DNA of 64,000 nt from Campylorhamphus procurvoides (taxonomy: Eukaryota; Chordata; Aves; Passeriformes; Dendrocolaptidae), in contig WBMV01003156.1 of the NCBI GenBank assembly GCA_013396655.1, positions 2,375,361 to 2,439,360 on the forward strand, in the 5' to 3' direction. A program made the translations under genes and the position numbers. The notes below the pieces were generated by a model. That model saw only the letters and a program-made list of their open reading frames with translations, did not search any database and was not told where the DNA came from. Shown here in pieces: positions 1 to 13,607 of this stretch. The stretch's first letter is position 1; every line of letters begins with the position of its first letter.

Positions 1-3000
1 ACTCACTGAGCAATGCTACATGCTTAAGAGCATTTTTAATAACGTCATCACTTAGTCATACACTAGCTAATTAATAAAAAAGCAGCTATGTTTTTATCAA
101 AAACATCAAAATTAGAGTATTTTTCTTAAAAGCAAATTTAAAAGCAAATGAGACAAAAGACTTAAGGGCTCCACTTTTGTGATCTTTGATACACTGTCAA
201 ATATGGTTTATGTGGTTTGCAACCTGTACTCCTAATCTGCAGGAAAACTTCTTTATCGGCGTAAAAAGTAGTAAAGTTGGCATGTGATTTTGTAAGGTAG
301 GACATAGAAAATTAAGTCCTAATTACAGCTAAATCCCTTAAATAAAATAAGTACTAGAAATGTAGTATAATAAAACGTTCTAGGGAATTACTGTTATGCA
401 TGCTATATGGAAAACCACACTAAATGATAATCTGGGATAATTTCTGTTGTGGAGCACCACAGAGCTCTGGCAAATCCTATTATGGATCCAGCTCAGGGCT
501 ATTCCATTCAGAACTGCTCGGGAACAGCCCACTTGGAAACAGACTGTGCAGTACCTGATTGTGGTTCTCTGGATATGCTTTGTTTCTGGGATGTTGCTCT
601 AGCCAAGCAAATTGTACATGATTTCAAACACCAGAACTACAGAAAAATTAGGAAGCCCAGCACAACTGGGAGATAATGGCAACTGTGCTGGCTGGAGCAG
701 CTACACATACACATTATACTCTAAAACCTGAAGAGCACAGTTCAAGGGCTAAGCAAGGATATAAAATGAACCTTAAAGCATAAAGAGGTAAACAATGTTT
801 TGACACATCTTCATGAAATTCAAAAGTGATCTGGTCTTCTGTGAGCGTGTGTGTGCATCTGGAGATGTGGTACACATAACTAAAGTGTAATGTCTAATTA
901 GCATATTACGTGTCTCTTCACAAGAGATACCATAAACCTGAACAGCACAGCACATCTGAATAACAACAACCACAGATGACCAGGCACAGAGATACTGAAT
1001 CTTAAGAACCACAAGAACAAACACATGTATAGAAGATAAGACTTTAATTATACCGTATTTCAACAATTGTTTCTGTTGAGAGTTTGGTTATAAAAATACT
1101 GCATACTCATAACAGAGAGCAGATTATCTCTGCCACTGTGTTCATGATTCCCTCCAAAACTGGAAAACACTGCCTATGAGTTTGGCAGAGTAGATATAAA
1201 AAGATCGCTTTTATTTATTCTTCCTTTCCTCTCTTTTTGGCTGCCACAGTCTCCAAGGTACCCTTAGGCAAGATTATGATTACCAGGTGAAGTGCAGTCA
1301 CGGATTCTCCATATAAAATAATACTTTTCACTGCAATATTTTCTTCAAGGATTGAGAGGACTGTATTTTGAATGAAAATCCAGGTTCAAAAGAGTCTCTT
1401 CTTTTTGCTCATATGGCCCTCTTAATGTAACATTTAAATATGTGGAAATACCCAATATTCAATTTTTCTTTAATATCTAAGCTTTGAGTCTAAATGTGAT
1501 TCCAAAAGTGCACAGATAAAGAAATGTCTTTCACTTCATGTTACTGAAGTGGACAGTACAGGACTGTGCAGAGACATGTTTGGTAACAGATTGCAGAGGC
1601 ACAGCTCCAATAGACAACACAATATCCTCCTGAAAGGAAGACCCATCTGAAAATCTCCATAGCATGTGTTTTTAAACTCTCTTAATTCACAGTCCTGTCA
1701 GGTAACTCAAAGTTGTCTATCAGATATTGGTATGTCATTTCCAAAAGGTTGTATGAAAATGGCATTTGAAATTATCTGGGCAAGTTTGTCACCATTTCAT
1801 CTTACTTTGAAGAAAGTTAGTCCTCAGATTCCTTGAAAATGACAAATTATTAACTATTTTAGAAGCTGATATGAGGGCATAATAATTTTAATCTTTTATT
1901 TGCTCATTGAGTTGTTGAAATTCAAGAATTTTACAGAATCACAGAATCTTTAGGGTTGGAAGAGACCTCTGGAGATAATCCAGTCCAGCATCCAAGCCAA
2001 GGCAGAGTCACCTAGAGCTGGTTATACAGGAATCCATCAGATAGGTTTGGAATGTCTCCAGAGAGGGAAACTCCCTGGGCAGACTGTTCCAGTGCCATGC
2101 CACCATTTTTTTCTCATGTTAGTTGAACTTCTTGTGTTTCAGTTTATGGCCATTATTCCTTGTCCTCATTGAAACTTTATTCTGTGGTAAGTACTGATTT
2201 CTTCATTAACTTTAGCAACCACCAGCTTTAATTTATGGTGTTAACATGATCCCCTTACTCTGTTTCACTCATAGTAGCAAGACATCCCAAAACATTGGTA
2301 AAACATTATTTTATGAATAGAGGATGGTTCATAGTCTTTTCATATTCTAAAAGCTTCTGATATAATCATTGAATAAATATACTGTACACAGACGAAACAG
2401 ATCATTATCTGAAGTGCATCCATTAATTTTATTACCTTGTATACAGCACATAACAGATTGTGCCTGCATATTTTTAATTGGGCAGCACCTTACATGCAAG
2501 TACTTTGGAACTGCCACTTCATATGAAGTATATCTTATTAAGTGCACCTGTCATTTGCTATGGTTCTGTGATAGAACAATGTAATGTTATCTGGGGGTTT
2601 TGTAGCTTTCAACTCCTGTGTGTGAAATAGCAACTCACAAGATGATATATTTCTCCCACAGAACAGTGGCACTTAAAAATTGCATGTATTATCACAGCAA
2701 ATTCATTTGTATTCACTTTAATGCTGCTTATAGAAATTCTCTGAGTACTCATTTTGATGCCCTGTTTATTTTATTCTAAACTATTGTAATAGTCAAGTGT
2801 CCACTGAGACTGTTAAATTGCTTCACTCAACCATCAACAGATGTGTTATTCTATTTTAGAATATAATTTAGTAAAGAAAAACATTTTTTTTAATAGAAAC
2901 ACTGGTAAAGAGAATATGGAAGTTTTCATTGATTGAACTTCTTTGAAAACATATCCAAGGAAAAGCAGAGCAAAGCCCATATAACAGAGGGGTGGTTGGG

Positions 3001-6000
3001 TAAAGAAGCATCCACCAAAAGCATCAATGACTTCCCCTGTGATGGGAAAAGTCCTTCAAATGGCCATGTCCAGACACACCACTCACAGACACAAGAACAG
3101 CTGTGCTGTGGGAGGGCAGCTCTTTCTAGTGCAAAATACTTTTGCTGATAATTGCTGAAAACAGTTACATAAGGCAAAAGTAGTATAAATATATTTCCTT
3201 AGAATATATTCCTCTGTGCTAAGGAACAAACAAATGAAACCTTAAATAAACCAACCCAATTCTCTCCGGAATGTGAATCCTTTTTGATACTTATTCCCTC
3301 TCCTATCTCAGTAGAAATAAAAGCAAGAAAATAAATATAAATGATAGAAAAATGGAGTTCACCACCATTCTGAACTTGCTCTTACAAACCACCAGAGATC
3401 TCATCTTTTTATGCTCTTTATCTCTTGCATTCAGAATATTGTTTATGAGCCGAGAAAGAACATTTTATATATTGTCAGAAATTCAGTGATAGCATAATTG
3501 GAATCTTAAAGAGTCTAATCATTATTAGTCCAGATCTAATTGACACACAATAAGTAAAAATTAACAATGCAATTAAAATTGTCAACACTTGAGTTCTGAA
3601 CTGATCTATGCCTTAAATCTATTTGCCTTTTTAAGTCTTTTAATTACAGATTACACTGCAAATGCATGGCAATCATCAATTGTATCACTGACTGACTTCC
3701 CAAAAAAATAACAAAGGGAGCATCATCATTTTTGATCTGTAAATTGTGGTAGTTAAAAAGGTTTTTCATTCCAAATAACACAGTATATCTTTCCTCCACT
3801 AGATGTTCAACTGCAGACCTCCCACAAATCCATACAGACACATTAATTCCAGTTCCTTCCCATGTTGTGGAAAAGAGTTCCAGCATTAGAACAGGAAGAT
3901 AAAGCCATAGTCAAGCTGCTCTGCTGAGCATTATTTAGGAGATTCAGCAAAACTTTCCTCTGGTTCTTAGTGAATACAGCAATCAAAAAAAAATTACTTT
4001 ACCCAAGCCAAACAAAGACTACAGAAACTTATTTGAATTACTGTGGAAAATATAAAGCTGCATGGCTCTACTACTGTTTGAGATGTAGTTTTAAAGTTAA
4101 GTTAATATTTTTACATAGCTTTTAGTTTGATCTTATTTTAACTAAATTGCAACCATTAATTGCAATTGCACTAGATGATAATGATTTGGAAGAAAAGACA
4201 AATAGAAAATACATTGTATTTAAAAGTACAATGGGTTTACATGGCAGTTAAACTTTCTCTACCCTCAAGGAGTAATTTTGGGCACCTCGCAAGATATTCC
4301 ATTTGCAAATTCTCTGTTAAATTCATCTCACAGTTCTCATCAACTAATGTTAATTATTTAATTCTACTCTACTGCTGGTAATTACTGCATTAATTAACCA
4401 TTTCAATCACTGTCCTTCAAATTGCCTTTGCATTAGTGGAGTAGCTGAAAGTCCCATAAATTATTAGGGCTTCAAGTCCAGAGGAAGTGTTTTTCTTTTA
4501 AAAGGGATTGTTTCTTCCCTAAACCCATAACAATCAGGGATCTCCATTCTCACAGCCAACTATCCTGTCATCCATGCTAGAATATTTTTGCTACCAAGGC
4601 TACCACAACACATGGCATGACCCAGGCCTCAGAGCAGCTGACAAAGTTGATGAGATTGATAAAGTCACAGCTGGCTCAGTTAGTCTACCCTGCGTCTGCC
4701 CCCATTTGGAGGTGTGTTTCCTAAAAAAAAAAAAAAAGGTGTAATTTGAGAGATACTGGAAATATTTATGTGCACATCTATATGCACAGTGATCACAACA
4801 TCTATAAATCACAAATAAGAATTGACTCATGGACTGAGAAAAAAGAGTTCTGAAACTTAAACAAAAATTAGTCATCATAAAGTACTACATAAACCAACTT
4901 TCATGGAATTCTTGAGGTGCACGTCTCCATTTGGCCAAAGGAAGAGTGGGGTTCTTCCCAAAACCAGCAACCTCGATGTGTCAGCACACAAATTTTAAAT
5001 GCTGCCTTAAAAGTCACATACAACCAGTTCTTCCAGTCAGGAAGCATGTAAAAAAAACCCCTAAAAATCAGAACTTTTTATATAATCAACCATGGAAAAC
5101 ATCCCAAATTGTTTCAAAGAGGGTGCAGATTTTACCAGACTCCCTTCAGTCTATTCAGTGAGCCTCAGAAGGGAACCCTTGAAACATTTTTTACAGTAAT
5201 GAAAATTAAATATGTGCCACACATTAAATATGGCCACTTTTAAAATATTACACCTTCCTCTTAGGCAAAATAATCTTAGGGTTCCATCACATTTCTTTAG
5301 CTTGGACAGTTGGTACCTCAAACTTAAAGCATTTCACTTTTAGCTATTTAATTCTTGGTTCTTCACCGTAACAATTTAATAGAAAATGTATGTTTGAAGC
5401 TCAGTGCATTCAGCATCTATATTTCTGGTAATCATATCAGTATGACAGATGTTGACCTGTGTTTTATATTTTATTGCAAAATAAGACATTTTTAATATCA
5501 AGGACAATAGTATGACTTACAATTTTACTTTCATTTACCTTTCTTTGGGGTTTGCCTTATCTAAAGGTTTGAAAGAATAATAAAATATTACAAAAAACAA
5601 AAACAAAAGAACCCCCTTGCAGTTATTTTTCTTTTTAAAGAGAAAACTTTTTATAAGTTATTATATTTGAAAAACCAAATGCAAAAAAATCTCTTCCAAA
5701 ACCCCCAATGTTATATTATCTATGATACAGAACATAACAGCAATATGTATATTAAAAAACATACACTGCATATTAAAAGTCAGGAAGCACTTTAAGTAAT
5801 GCCTTCAGAGCTCTCTAACTCTGCCTTAAAGTACTTCAAAAGCTTAGCATGCTCTGAAAATAAGATTACAACTTAAGCCTCTGCACAGAACAGATTGTTA
5901 ATATACAGTTCATTACTGTGAGCGTTTTACACACATTTCTTTCCATGGTACTAAAGTGGTAAGGGTTTTTTTTCCTCTCTCTTCTAATTAACAGATTTAA

Positions 6001-6150
6001 CATTCAGAAATAATAAAAGAAATATAAGGCAATATCACTTTACTGTTCCATTTAGACAGTATTCGCTAATATAATTCTTGTGATAAATATGAACTTGTAC
6101 GTTTATCAAATCCGTAAGAAGATTATCTAAACCAACTCCCATGTAATTAC
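1..6150 (-). other. DMD: DMD intron 19 (3' part missing)
   Basis: This is AT-rich intron sequence starting at the exon 19 donor and running off the window. It holds one CR1 fragment (1934-2171) and a 15-base A run at 4723-4737. A moderately GC-richer, unassigned patch lies at about 449-700, with short open frames I do not recognise. No sequence resembling human exon 20 was found, so that exon lies beyond base 1. Confidence 0.85.
1934..2171 (-). mobile_element. CR1 LINE 3'-end fragment
   Basis: Read on the plus strand it begins with CAGAATCACAGAATC and GGTTGGAAGAGACCTCTGG, the reverse complement of the CR1 3' end. It continues through the familiar CCAGTCCAGCATCC, ACTCCCTGGGCAG and TTCCAGTGCCATGCC segments. 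The element is heavily 5'-truncated, as is usual for CR1, and lies in the same orientation as DMD. The upstream limit is approximate. Confidence 0.85.
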
Positions 6151-6238
6151 CATTCACCATCTGTTCCACCAGGGCCTCAGCTGATCTGCTGGCATCTTGA
6201 AGTTTTCTGTACTTCTCAGGCTTTTCTCGCTGGATGGC
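6151..6238 (-). CDS. DMD: DMD exon 19 (spectrin repeat R4, middle)
   Basis: This 88-nt exon encodes 29 residues plus the first base (G) of a split codon. It ends with KLQDASRSAEALVEQMVN, nearly identical to human dystrophin residues around 775-793. It forms the middle of spectrin repeat R4, between helix A (exon 18) and helix C (exon 20, outside the window). The acceptor is a good pyrimidine tract ending CTGCAG, and the donor is G|GTAATT. The phases (0 in, 1 out) fit the family. The exon is purine-rich in the sense strand. In human DMD a purine-rich enhancer inside exon 19 is known to be needed for its inclusion, as shown by the DMD-Kobe deletion; this stretch probably does the same job, but that is inference. 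Confidence 0.97.
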
Positions 6239-7999
6239 CTGCAGCATGACAGGAAAGGTGAGTATTTCAACAGAGGGATTTTGGAGAAGAAAGGAATTAA
6301 TCTCAGGGATGTCTTCTGATTTCTCCGTACCATGTAACCCATCGTATTGCCCTGCCTGCCTCCCAATTTGCAGTAAAAGCAGCAGGCACCACAAACAACC
6401 AGGAAGGGAGTCAAAGTCAAATACAAAACACTGAGAGTCAGAACACAACAGATTTGGGAAATGAGGAACATCAGTACTTTACAAGCAAATAAAAGAAGTA
6501 TCAATTAAGACCTATTCAAGGCCCAGTGTTTCAAAACGAAAATATTCGTTCAATAGAAATTCCTTGTGGAAGAATAGATCAGCTCACTTCTCATGATAAT
6601 AGCAAAGATTGAGCATGCTAACCAAATCCCAGGGATTCATGGCATGCTACAGTATTCAGCCCACATATGATTTCGTTGCTTATGTTACTATTTTGTTGGG
6701 GAAAAAATCCTTCAACTCTATAAAAAGCATACTAAAATAGATATCTAACATATATAGCAGACATCCATATATGAGCTACTAAGAGGGAGAGTTAACTCCA
6801 GATTTAATACAGACTTCTCATTATGTATTGCAGCTAATGTTTCTGCTTCTCCTTTCTGTATGCAAAAATTTCTCACCCATGTTCAGGCTAGCACTCAGGC
6901 TAGCTGCTAAGGATATAGGAGGAATCTAAGCTAAAATTTCATTTTAGATTACTAGCAATACTGCTGGAAAGTAAACTCATTTTAGATCTGACAGCCTATC
7001 AATGCTGTCTCATAATTAACATCATGAAGTCACTTCATTGATTTTAAACTAATTTAGTTGCATAATTTAGGTCTAATTTAGAAGCTCTAACTCAGAAGCC
7101 CAAAGAAGCAGCATGGGGCCACAGTCAAGTCTGATATCAAAAATAAAATAGACTGTATGCCTCCCAGAGATCCTGACCAACACAGTCTCCCATATATCAA
7201 GAGTCCCTTACTTTACTGCAGCAGAAACGCACATACAAGAGGGTATGTCCCCACAAATCCTACATGGTATATATGGAGAGGTAACACACAGTCCTGGCTG
7301 CAGCTTCCCCGACTGTTTATTTCCACAGCAAAGGCATGTGCTGTGTGACTGGACTCTTCAGGGAAAAAAGGTTCCTTAAACTGGAAAGAAAGCTCAAGTA
7401 GGTGTCTAAGAATGCATATAGCAAATAACCTTATACACTTGTAGTTGAAAATAATAGTTTTCAAATAGATTGCTATGCCTATATGGAACTAATATAAATA
7501 AATTTGGTTAAATACTCTTAAAATAACAGTTAAAGCATCATGCTTAAAACATCTTCAGTTCAATAAGAAGCATCTCCCTGGAAGACTTTTTAGGTGAGGA
7601 GACAACTTGAAAGAAAATTTTCACACTTTTACACAGTCTACCTATACCTGACATTCATTTGTGCATATAGAAGTGCTTAAACAGCAGGCTTGCTAACAAT
7701 ATCTCAAAGCTCCTATTAAACACTTTCACTAATATAATTTTGAATAATATATAAATAAAGGTTATGAAGAGAGTAATTAGGGATGAGAATATTTAGGATT
7801 TTCCAAACATATCTTTAATATATAACTATAATATCACTGAAAGATTATGAAGCTTAATTCCAATGAGTTATGGATGACTATATTATCTGTTGCTTTTGTA
7901 GGTCTTGTACCACACCACTGTACAATTTAACTATTTTCCAAATTAAAGAAAAGAAAGAAAGTCTATTAATTCTCTGCAGAGATCCAAAATTTCTTATAG

Positions 8000-8195
8000 A
8001 ATTTTAATTAATACTACCTGTCTATAATGCCAGGTATAATTAACATGAGAATAACTACTGAGAACTCAAAGGAATCACTAAAACACTAAAATATATTAAA
8101 AATAATTCTACTCCATCTGTAATACCAGGTGTAATTATCATGAGTATAACTGTAGTGAGCACTAAATGAATAATAAAAAACCCTCATAAAATATA
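8000..8195. repeat. Imperfect tandem duplication, unit about 95-100 bp
   Basis: Two adjacent copies (about 8000-8094 and 8095-8195) share the ordered blocks CCAGGTATAATTAACATGAG / CCAGGTGTAATTATCATGAG, then ATAACT...GAG, ACTAAA, and ...AAAATAT. The divergence suggests an old local duplication. I do not recognise the unit as a known repeat family. Confidence 0.7.
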
Positions 8196-10494
8196 CGAAA
8201 ACTTCTCTTTTTAACACATAAAAATGATATAACATCAGAGCTTATGTAAGTGAACCCTTTAGTACCCAGTAACACACTATATGTGCAGGAAAATGCAGAG
8301 AAATGTCTCTGCTGAAAGATTAAAGTTTCCAGGTCCTGGGAGAACGTATGAGCAATATCTGTGAAGTCTTCAAATAAACAAAAATTTGGTTCATATAAAA
8401 CTTTCTGTCAATTATTCGTTCATTTTTACATAATTAACATATGAAAATGACGGACCAGCACTGGTTAGAAGAGGACATTTGCTTATACACAGAAAGCAGA
8501 GTGCAAGCCAAAGGAGATTTTTTAAGCAGGATTTCCATAACCCTGTGTAAAGTGCTTAGAAATGAAGGGGGCAGTTCTGGAAACATCTCTCACTTATCTC
8601 TTTGGCACTGTTATCTTCATTTTTTCTCTTACTGGAGGGGACCATACTCTCAGTTCAGCTTCATTTGTGACACCAAAGGAATGGGAAGACTTTGAAGATG
8701 TTTGTGAAGTTTTGAAACTCTTAGATTCTGTACACGACAGTTTCGGACTGTAGTGGAAAAGCCAATTCAAAGTATTTCCAAATATTTAACTTTCTCTTTT
8801 TAAAACTCTTTTTGTTTTCTATAAACGATTTTTTAGAAAAAAAGACACCAATATGAGAGGAGAAGGTTGGCTTTACAGGCTTTTGTTCAAGCAGGGATTA
8901 ATTCTCTTTTGGACTACTTTCTAACAGACAGTGCAAATGTATTATAGCCTAGTTTTAATTGATTGAAAAACATTACAAAGTCATCTTTAGCTAAATGCCA
9001 GTCAAAGGTGAAGAGGCTATTTTCGCAATGCTAAGCATTTTATTTGACCTTGAGTTTTCAGTTGGCAGTTAATGCTTCATAACCTAGAAAATTGAGAAAT
9101 TTGGATGTTATTCATGTATGAAATCAACATTGCAGTTTGAGAGCTCTGTAAAAGGTGCAGGGTAGCAGTAACTCCCTGACCTCCTGTGATGGTGACCAGC
9201 TACCCCTATGGGCAGGAGAGGGCAACATTCTCATCACCAGCTCTGACAGTGATTCAGCTCTCAAATATCCAGGCCCAAAAAAGCACGTCTGAAAAAGGTC
9301 ACTAAAACAAAACAAACACATGAGAATGGAGCTTCTGAGAATGCCAAGAGAATAAATTTAATTGTCTAGGATATCTGACATTTTCCCTTACATCTGGTCC
9401 TTATATGTTTATCTTTGATTGTGAATTTCTAGGTGCCGCTCCTTGGCTAACTGAAACTCCTTCCAAGGAGTTTTATTTCTAGTTCATTGTTGCATAATCT
9501 CAAATCTGACTTATTAAGCTGCATTTTCTACCAAAAGTTATAGGGTTTTTTTGCACCTGAGCCTTCCTCTTTGAACTGGCAATACTGAAAGCTTATTATA
9601 GCTTAAGAAAAACAAAAAAAAAAAAGGCTTGAGTTACAGTTAGGTCTGTTTATAGTAAAATATGCATGCTAACTGTAAAATGTAATGTTGTGATGCAGCA
9701 TAACAATATTTATAGCATTAATGTTTGGATGATTTCATTATTTAGGAGAGGTGTGGTTGTTCAGTGATGAAACTTCTATTCTTATGGCATCTCAGTCTTT
9801 CTGGTCAGGTAAGGCAAATACCTTTTTTTGTAGCAGGGAAGGGCTATAAATATTTTTGCTTCTCCCCAGACTCAAGAATGGACTTTTTGCACATGTCTAA
9901 TATATTCAAGCTACACAATACATCTGCCAGAGGCTAATTTCCCGCCAGGATGTGAAGAGCAGCTGGCTTAGCAAGCAGTCTCATTGCATTTCATACAGCC
10001 TGCTCTTGGCTCCATCTTCCCTAGACCTTCTCCAAGCTGGAATGGGAGCAAGCTTTTGCACTTGATGCATCATCAGTGATGGCAAAAGTGATTTCTTTGT
10101 GGTTTTTGTTTCTGACGTCTGTGCCCCTCCATCATGTAGCAGTTGCACTTCCACTAAATCTTACGGAATTGACCCCTCATCCATGAAAAATGATGGGCAG
10201 GAGCAAGCTGCCACAAAAAAACCCCAGCAACCTGTCCTCCAAAGAACAGCAAAAAAGATAGTCATTATAAAAAGGCCCTAGGACTCAGCACCGGCTATAG
10301 TGGAGAGTAAATTGTAGGTTTGATGTCAGCCAAGTACAGGTATCCTACACTGCACCAATATAAATGTTATCATATGGGGAAGACCCCCTAAATGATAAGC
10401 CAGTAAGGGTAAGATGTGACTTCTGCATGCACGTGTACATAGTTTCATGCACATACGAGTACAACAATGGTGTCTAACTATGCATGCCTGTATA

Positions 10495-11118
10495 TGTCCT
10501 GGTTTCTGCTGGGATAGAGTTAATTTCTTAGTAACTGGTACAATGCTGTGTTTTAAATTTAATATAAGAATAATGTTGACAACATTGATGTTTTGGGTTT
10601 TGCTAAGTTGCATTTATCCTAAGTCAAAAACTCTTTTGTGTATCTTGCTTTTCCAGTGAGGAGACACAAAACAAAAAAACCCAACTAAACAAACAAACAA
10701 ACCCACAAATATGCAAAACAAACCAAAACCAACCAAACAAAAAAGCTGAGAGGGAGCACAGCCAGGAGAGGTGACTCAAACTGGCCAAAGGGATATTCCA
10801 CGCCACAGAACATCATGCTCAGTGTGCAAACTGGAGGATTTACCTGGAAGGAGGGAAGACTTGAGTTCAGGGATGGGGTCTGGCCTTGGACAACAGGTGG
10901 CAAGCAATTGTATTGTGCATCATTTGTTTGTTGGCTCGGGGTTTATTATATTATTATTTTTTATTATAGTTATATTTTAATCTGTTTCAATTATTAACCT
11001 TTTCTTATCTCAACTTGCAAGCTTTATTTTTGATTCTCCTCCCATTCCACCAGGGTGGGTGGGGTGAGCAAGGCTGTGTGATGCTTAGTTGCCAGCTGGG
11101 CTTACTTGAAGTACAACA
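10495..11118 (+). mobile_element. Solo LTR, ERVL-like family
   Basis: The segment starts TGTCCTGGTTTCTGCTGGGA and ends GTACAACA, so it has the TG...CA termini of an LTR. Internal motifs such as GATAGAGTTAATTTC, CTGGCCAAAGGGATATTCCA, CAAGCAATTGTATTGTGCAT and the final TGCTTAGTTGCCAGCTGGG match, from memory, a widespread LTR family of neoavian genomes. The flanks GTATA and GTACA form a 5-bp target duplication with one mismatch, the size expected for ERVL. No gag, pol or env is present. The copy is old and carries an A/AAAC-rich expansion at about 10669-10745. It is antisense to DMD. Confidence 0.8.
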
Positions 11119-13607
11119 GTACAATAAAACCTATTTCAACTATCACTCATATATGTTGTCCTTTTTGGCATTTCATCTATTTTTTATTTTTTTTTAATAT
11201 ATATGCCTTCTAAAAATTTACTAGGGAGTATAACCCACACCATAAATTATTTTCCATTGATTTGAAGCTCATTTTGAGGGAATTAGAAACTAAAAGTTTT
11301 AACAAGCAACAATGACACTGTTCAAATCAATGAACTGAACTGTACTTTCTGCTTTGGTTATAGCTTTATGGATTGGGACAGAGACTAGACCTCGAAAAGT
11401 CGGGTTAGGATAAGTTTTTAAACCTGGTAGTTGCAAAAAATTATTTTCTTTTTTTATTTTTTTTAAATGTGTACAAAGATTTTCACTAACTGAAAAGCAT
11501 TCAACACAGAATCCATGTAATACTTGTCAAGTGCCACCTTTCAGGGTTCTCTCTGTCAAATTAATACATGTAATGAGAAGATTTTCTCCCTTAGAATACC
11601 TAGAAACTTCTAAATGCATCTTGATTTTCTCAATTATACATTCATTTAAAAAGCAGTGTTACTCTGTGAAATTAAACTGGTCTCGGTCCTTAAAAATATT
11701 TTCCATGTTAACACTAATGAAGGATACATACTGATTTTTTTAATATTTATCTAAAATTATTGGTTTGTCTCAGACCCCTCTTGATAGAAAGCAGATCATT
11801 TTATGCTCCATTTTACTGAAAAGAAGCTGGAAATTGGTTTCTTGGCAATTCAGTTACTTAATTTCCAAGGAGGACAAAGGAACATCTTGGCTGTCTCCTG
11901 TTATTTGTAGTGTCTTGATTTCAAACTTACAGTGCTCATGCAGTGGTCAAATTCCACATTTCTTCCTCCAGTTCTATATGTTTTCACCAGCTGAATCAAA
12001 ACCTGAACAAATGTGGTAGGTAGTGGCTTCCCAGCTCCAATGTTCTTTCTCAGCACCAGCAAAGCAAGGCAAGAGCTGGGGGAAGTCCAGCTGGGACCAA
12101 AGGAGGGCCTGTGGTTCACCTACCTCCATCCCTTCACTTGCAGGGATCATGACTTACTTGGAAGCAAAGAAAGGAAAGAAGGAGGAAGGTGAACCATGGC
12201 CCCTGGATCCCTTAATGGTTTTATAAAGGCTTAGAAACTGACAATATGAGGTGGAACATCATATTGGTTAGGGAAACATCAGTGCAGGTATCCAGTATAA
12301 TATGTAGGTCAAGATGAGGTAATTTTCATGCTTGAAAATGATATATTCCTCAAAATGGGAATATATGAAGGGAGATAAGTTTTTTGTTTCTTCTTTTTTT
12401 TCTTTCCAATTTTTTTGTCTTTAAATTTAACCTACAATGAAGACTGAAGAACTTGGAAAATTAACTGTGTTTCTATGTATGTATTAGATGAATCCCACTA
12501 ACTCAGTGCCATCAAATCTACTCTGTATATCTGATCCATTTGCATATATATATGTCACAGAACATGAAGTGGTGGCATGAACTAAATTCAGGATGTTAAA
12601 TTTTAACATATACTTTCTAGCAGTAATATTATGACTATATAGAAACTAAATCTATTGCAGGAAAATTATAATTTAGCATTAAATTTTAAAATGTATATTT
12701 AGAATCACAAGATTCCATGTTCCTCAATATTATCACAGATGATTTATGATGGACAAGCAGACAATGAAGAAAACCAGTAGCAAAACTAATTTCAATACAG
12801 TAAATTTGCTCCTTCTGTTTGTGTTCTAGAAGCATGTATCACCATATGTTTTAATGAAGTTCCATAATATATTATGCTACTGTAAGAGTTAATTACAGAA
12901 AAGAACTCTCCTTTCTCTTACTTGGAAAAGATAGGCATTTTTTCACTGATCTACAAAAAAATAAATATGGAAGAACATTTGTAAGGGTTTAGTTTTCAGA
13001 GGCTAAATCCAGTCATTCAGCCTTTGACACATCTACACAAACACAGCTACTCCTTAAGCAGTGCAGAGCCATTCAGTCTGGCAGATGCAGACAAGAACAG
13101 TTTTTGATTCAGGCATTTCACTACAATAGAGTAAAAACTCCCCCCAAATCCCCATGGAGGCCAGTGATTTTCATATATATTTTGCAGAACTGTAAAAGGA
13201 AATAGATATATATTTTCTTTAGCATACACTAAAGGAACACATTTCACCTTCTTCAATTTATGCATGTGTAATGTCAAATTAAGTTGTTAGTATAGAGTGA
13301 TGATGCATATTTAAGAAATTATATATAGGCTTTGATTTAACTTTATCTAAGACTTTCATGAATCTAGAATACCTTAACTAAATATGAATATGTATGAAGA
13401 AGAAAAAATAAATATGTATTCACATAGCCTATGTAGTAATTTTGGTGCCAAAAATCTGAAATTCACAGAAATAATGAGCACTTCTAAATTTATCTTGGAC
13501 AACACCGCTTGTCAGTCTACATTTGAACTCATTTAAACTGGGACTTGGGAAGCGCTTTGACGAGCTAATGCAGACTAAGAGACACATATACAAGTACTTT
13601 GTCCTAC

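Larger units (their letters stand above)
6239..13607 (-). other. DMD: DMD intron 18
   Basis: This intron of 7,369 nt lies between exons 18 and 19. It contains an imperfect tandem duplication (8000-8195) and a solo LTR (10495-11118) in antisense orientation to the gene. Patches near 9120-9340, 9900-10280 and 12000-12230 are richer in GC than the surroundings, but I could not assign them to any gene or repeat family. Confidence 0.9.

Noticed and set aside
4600..4737. Possible SINE ending in a 15-base A run
   Set aside because: No tRNA- or 5S-like promoter boxes or flanking duplication could be seen; the A run alone is not enough.
1..6150. Possible DMD exon 20
   Set aside because: No minus-strand translation resembling the next part of R4 (an LNSRWIEF-type helix C) was found, so the exon should lie outside the window.
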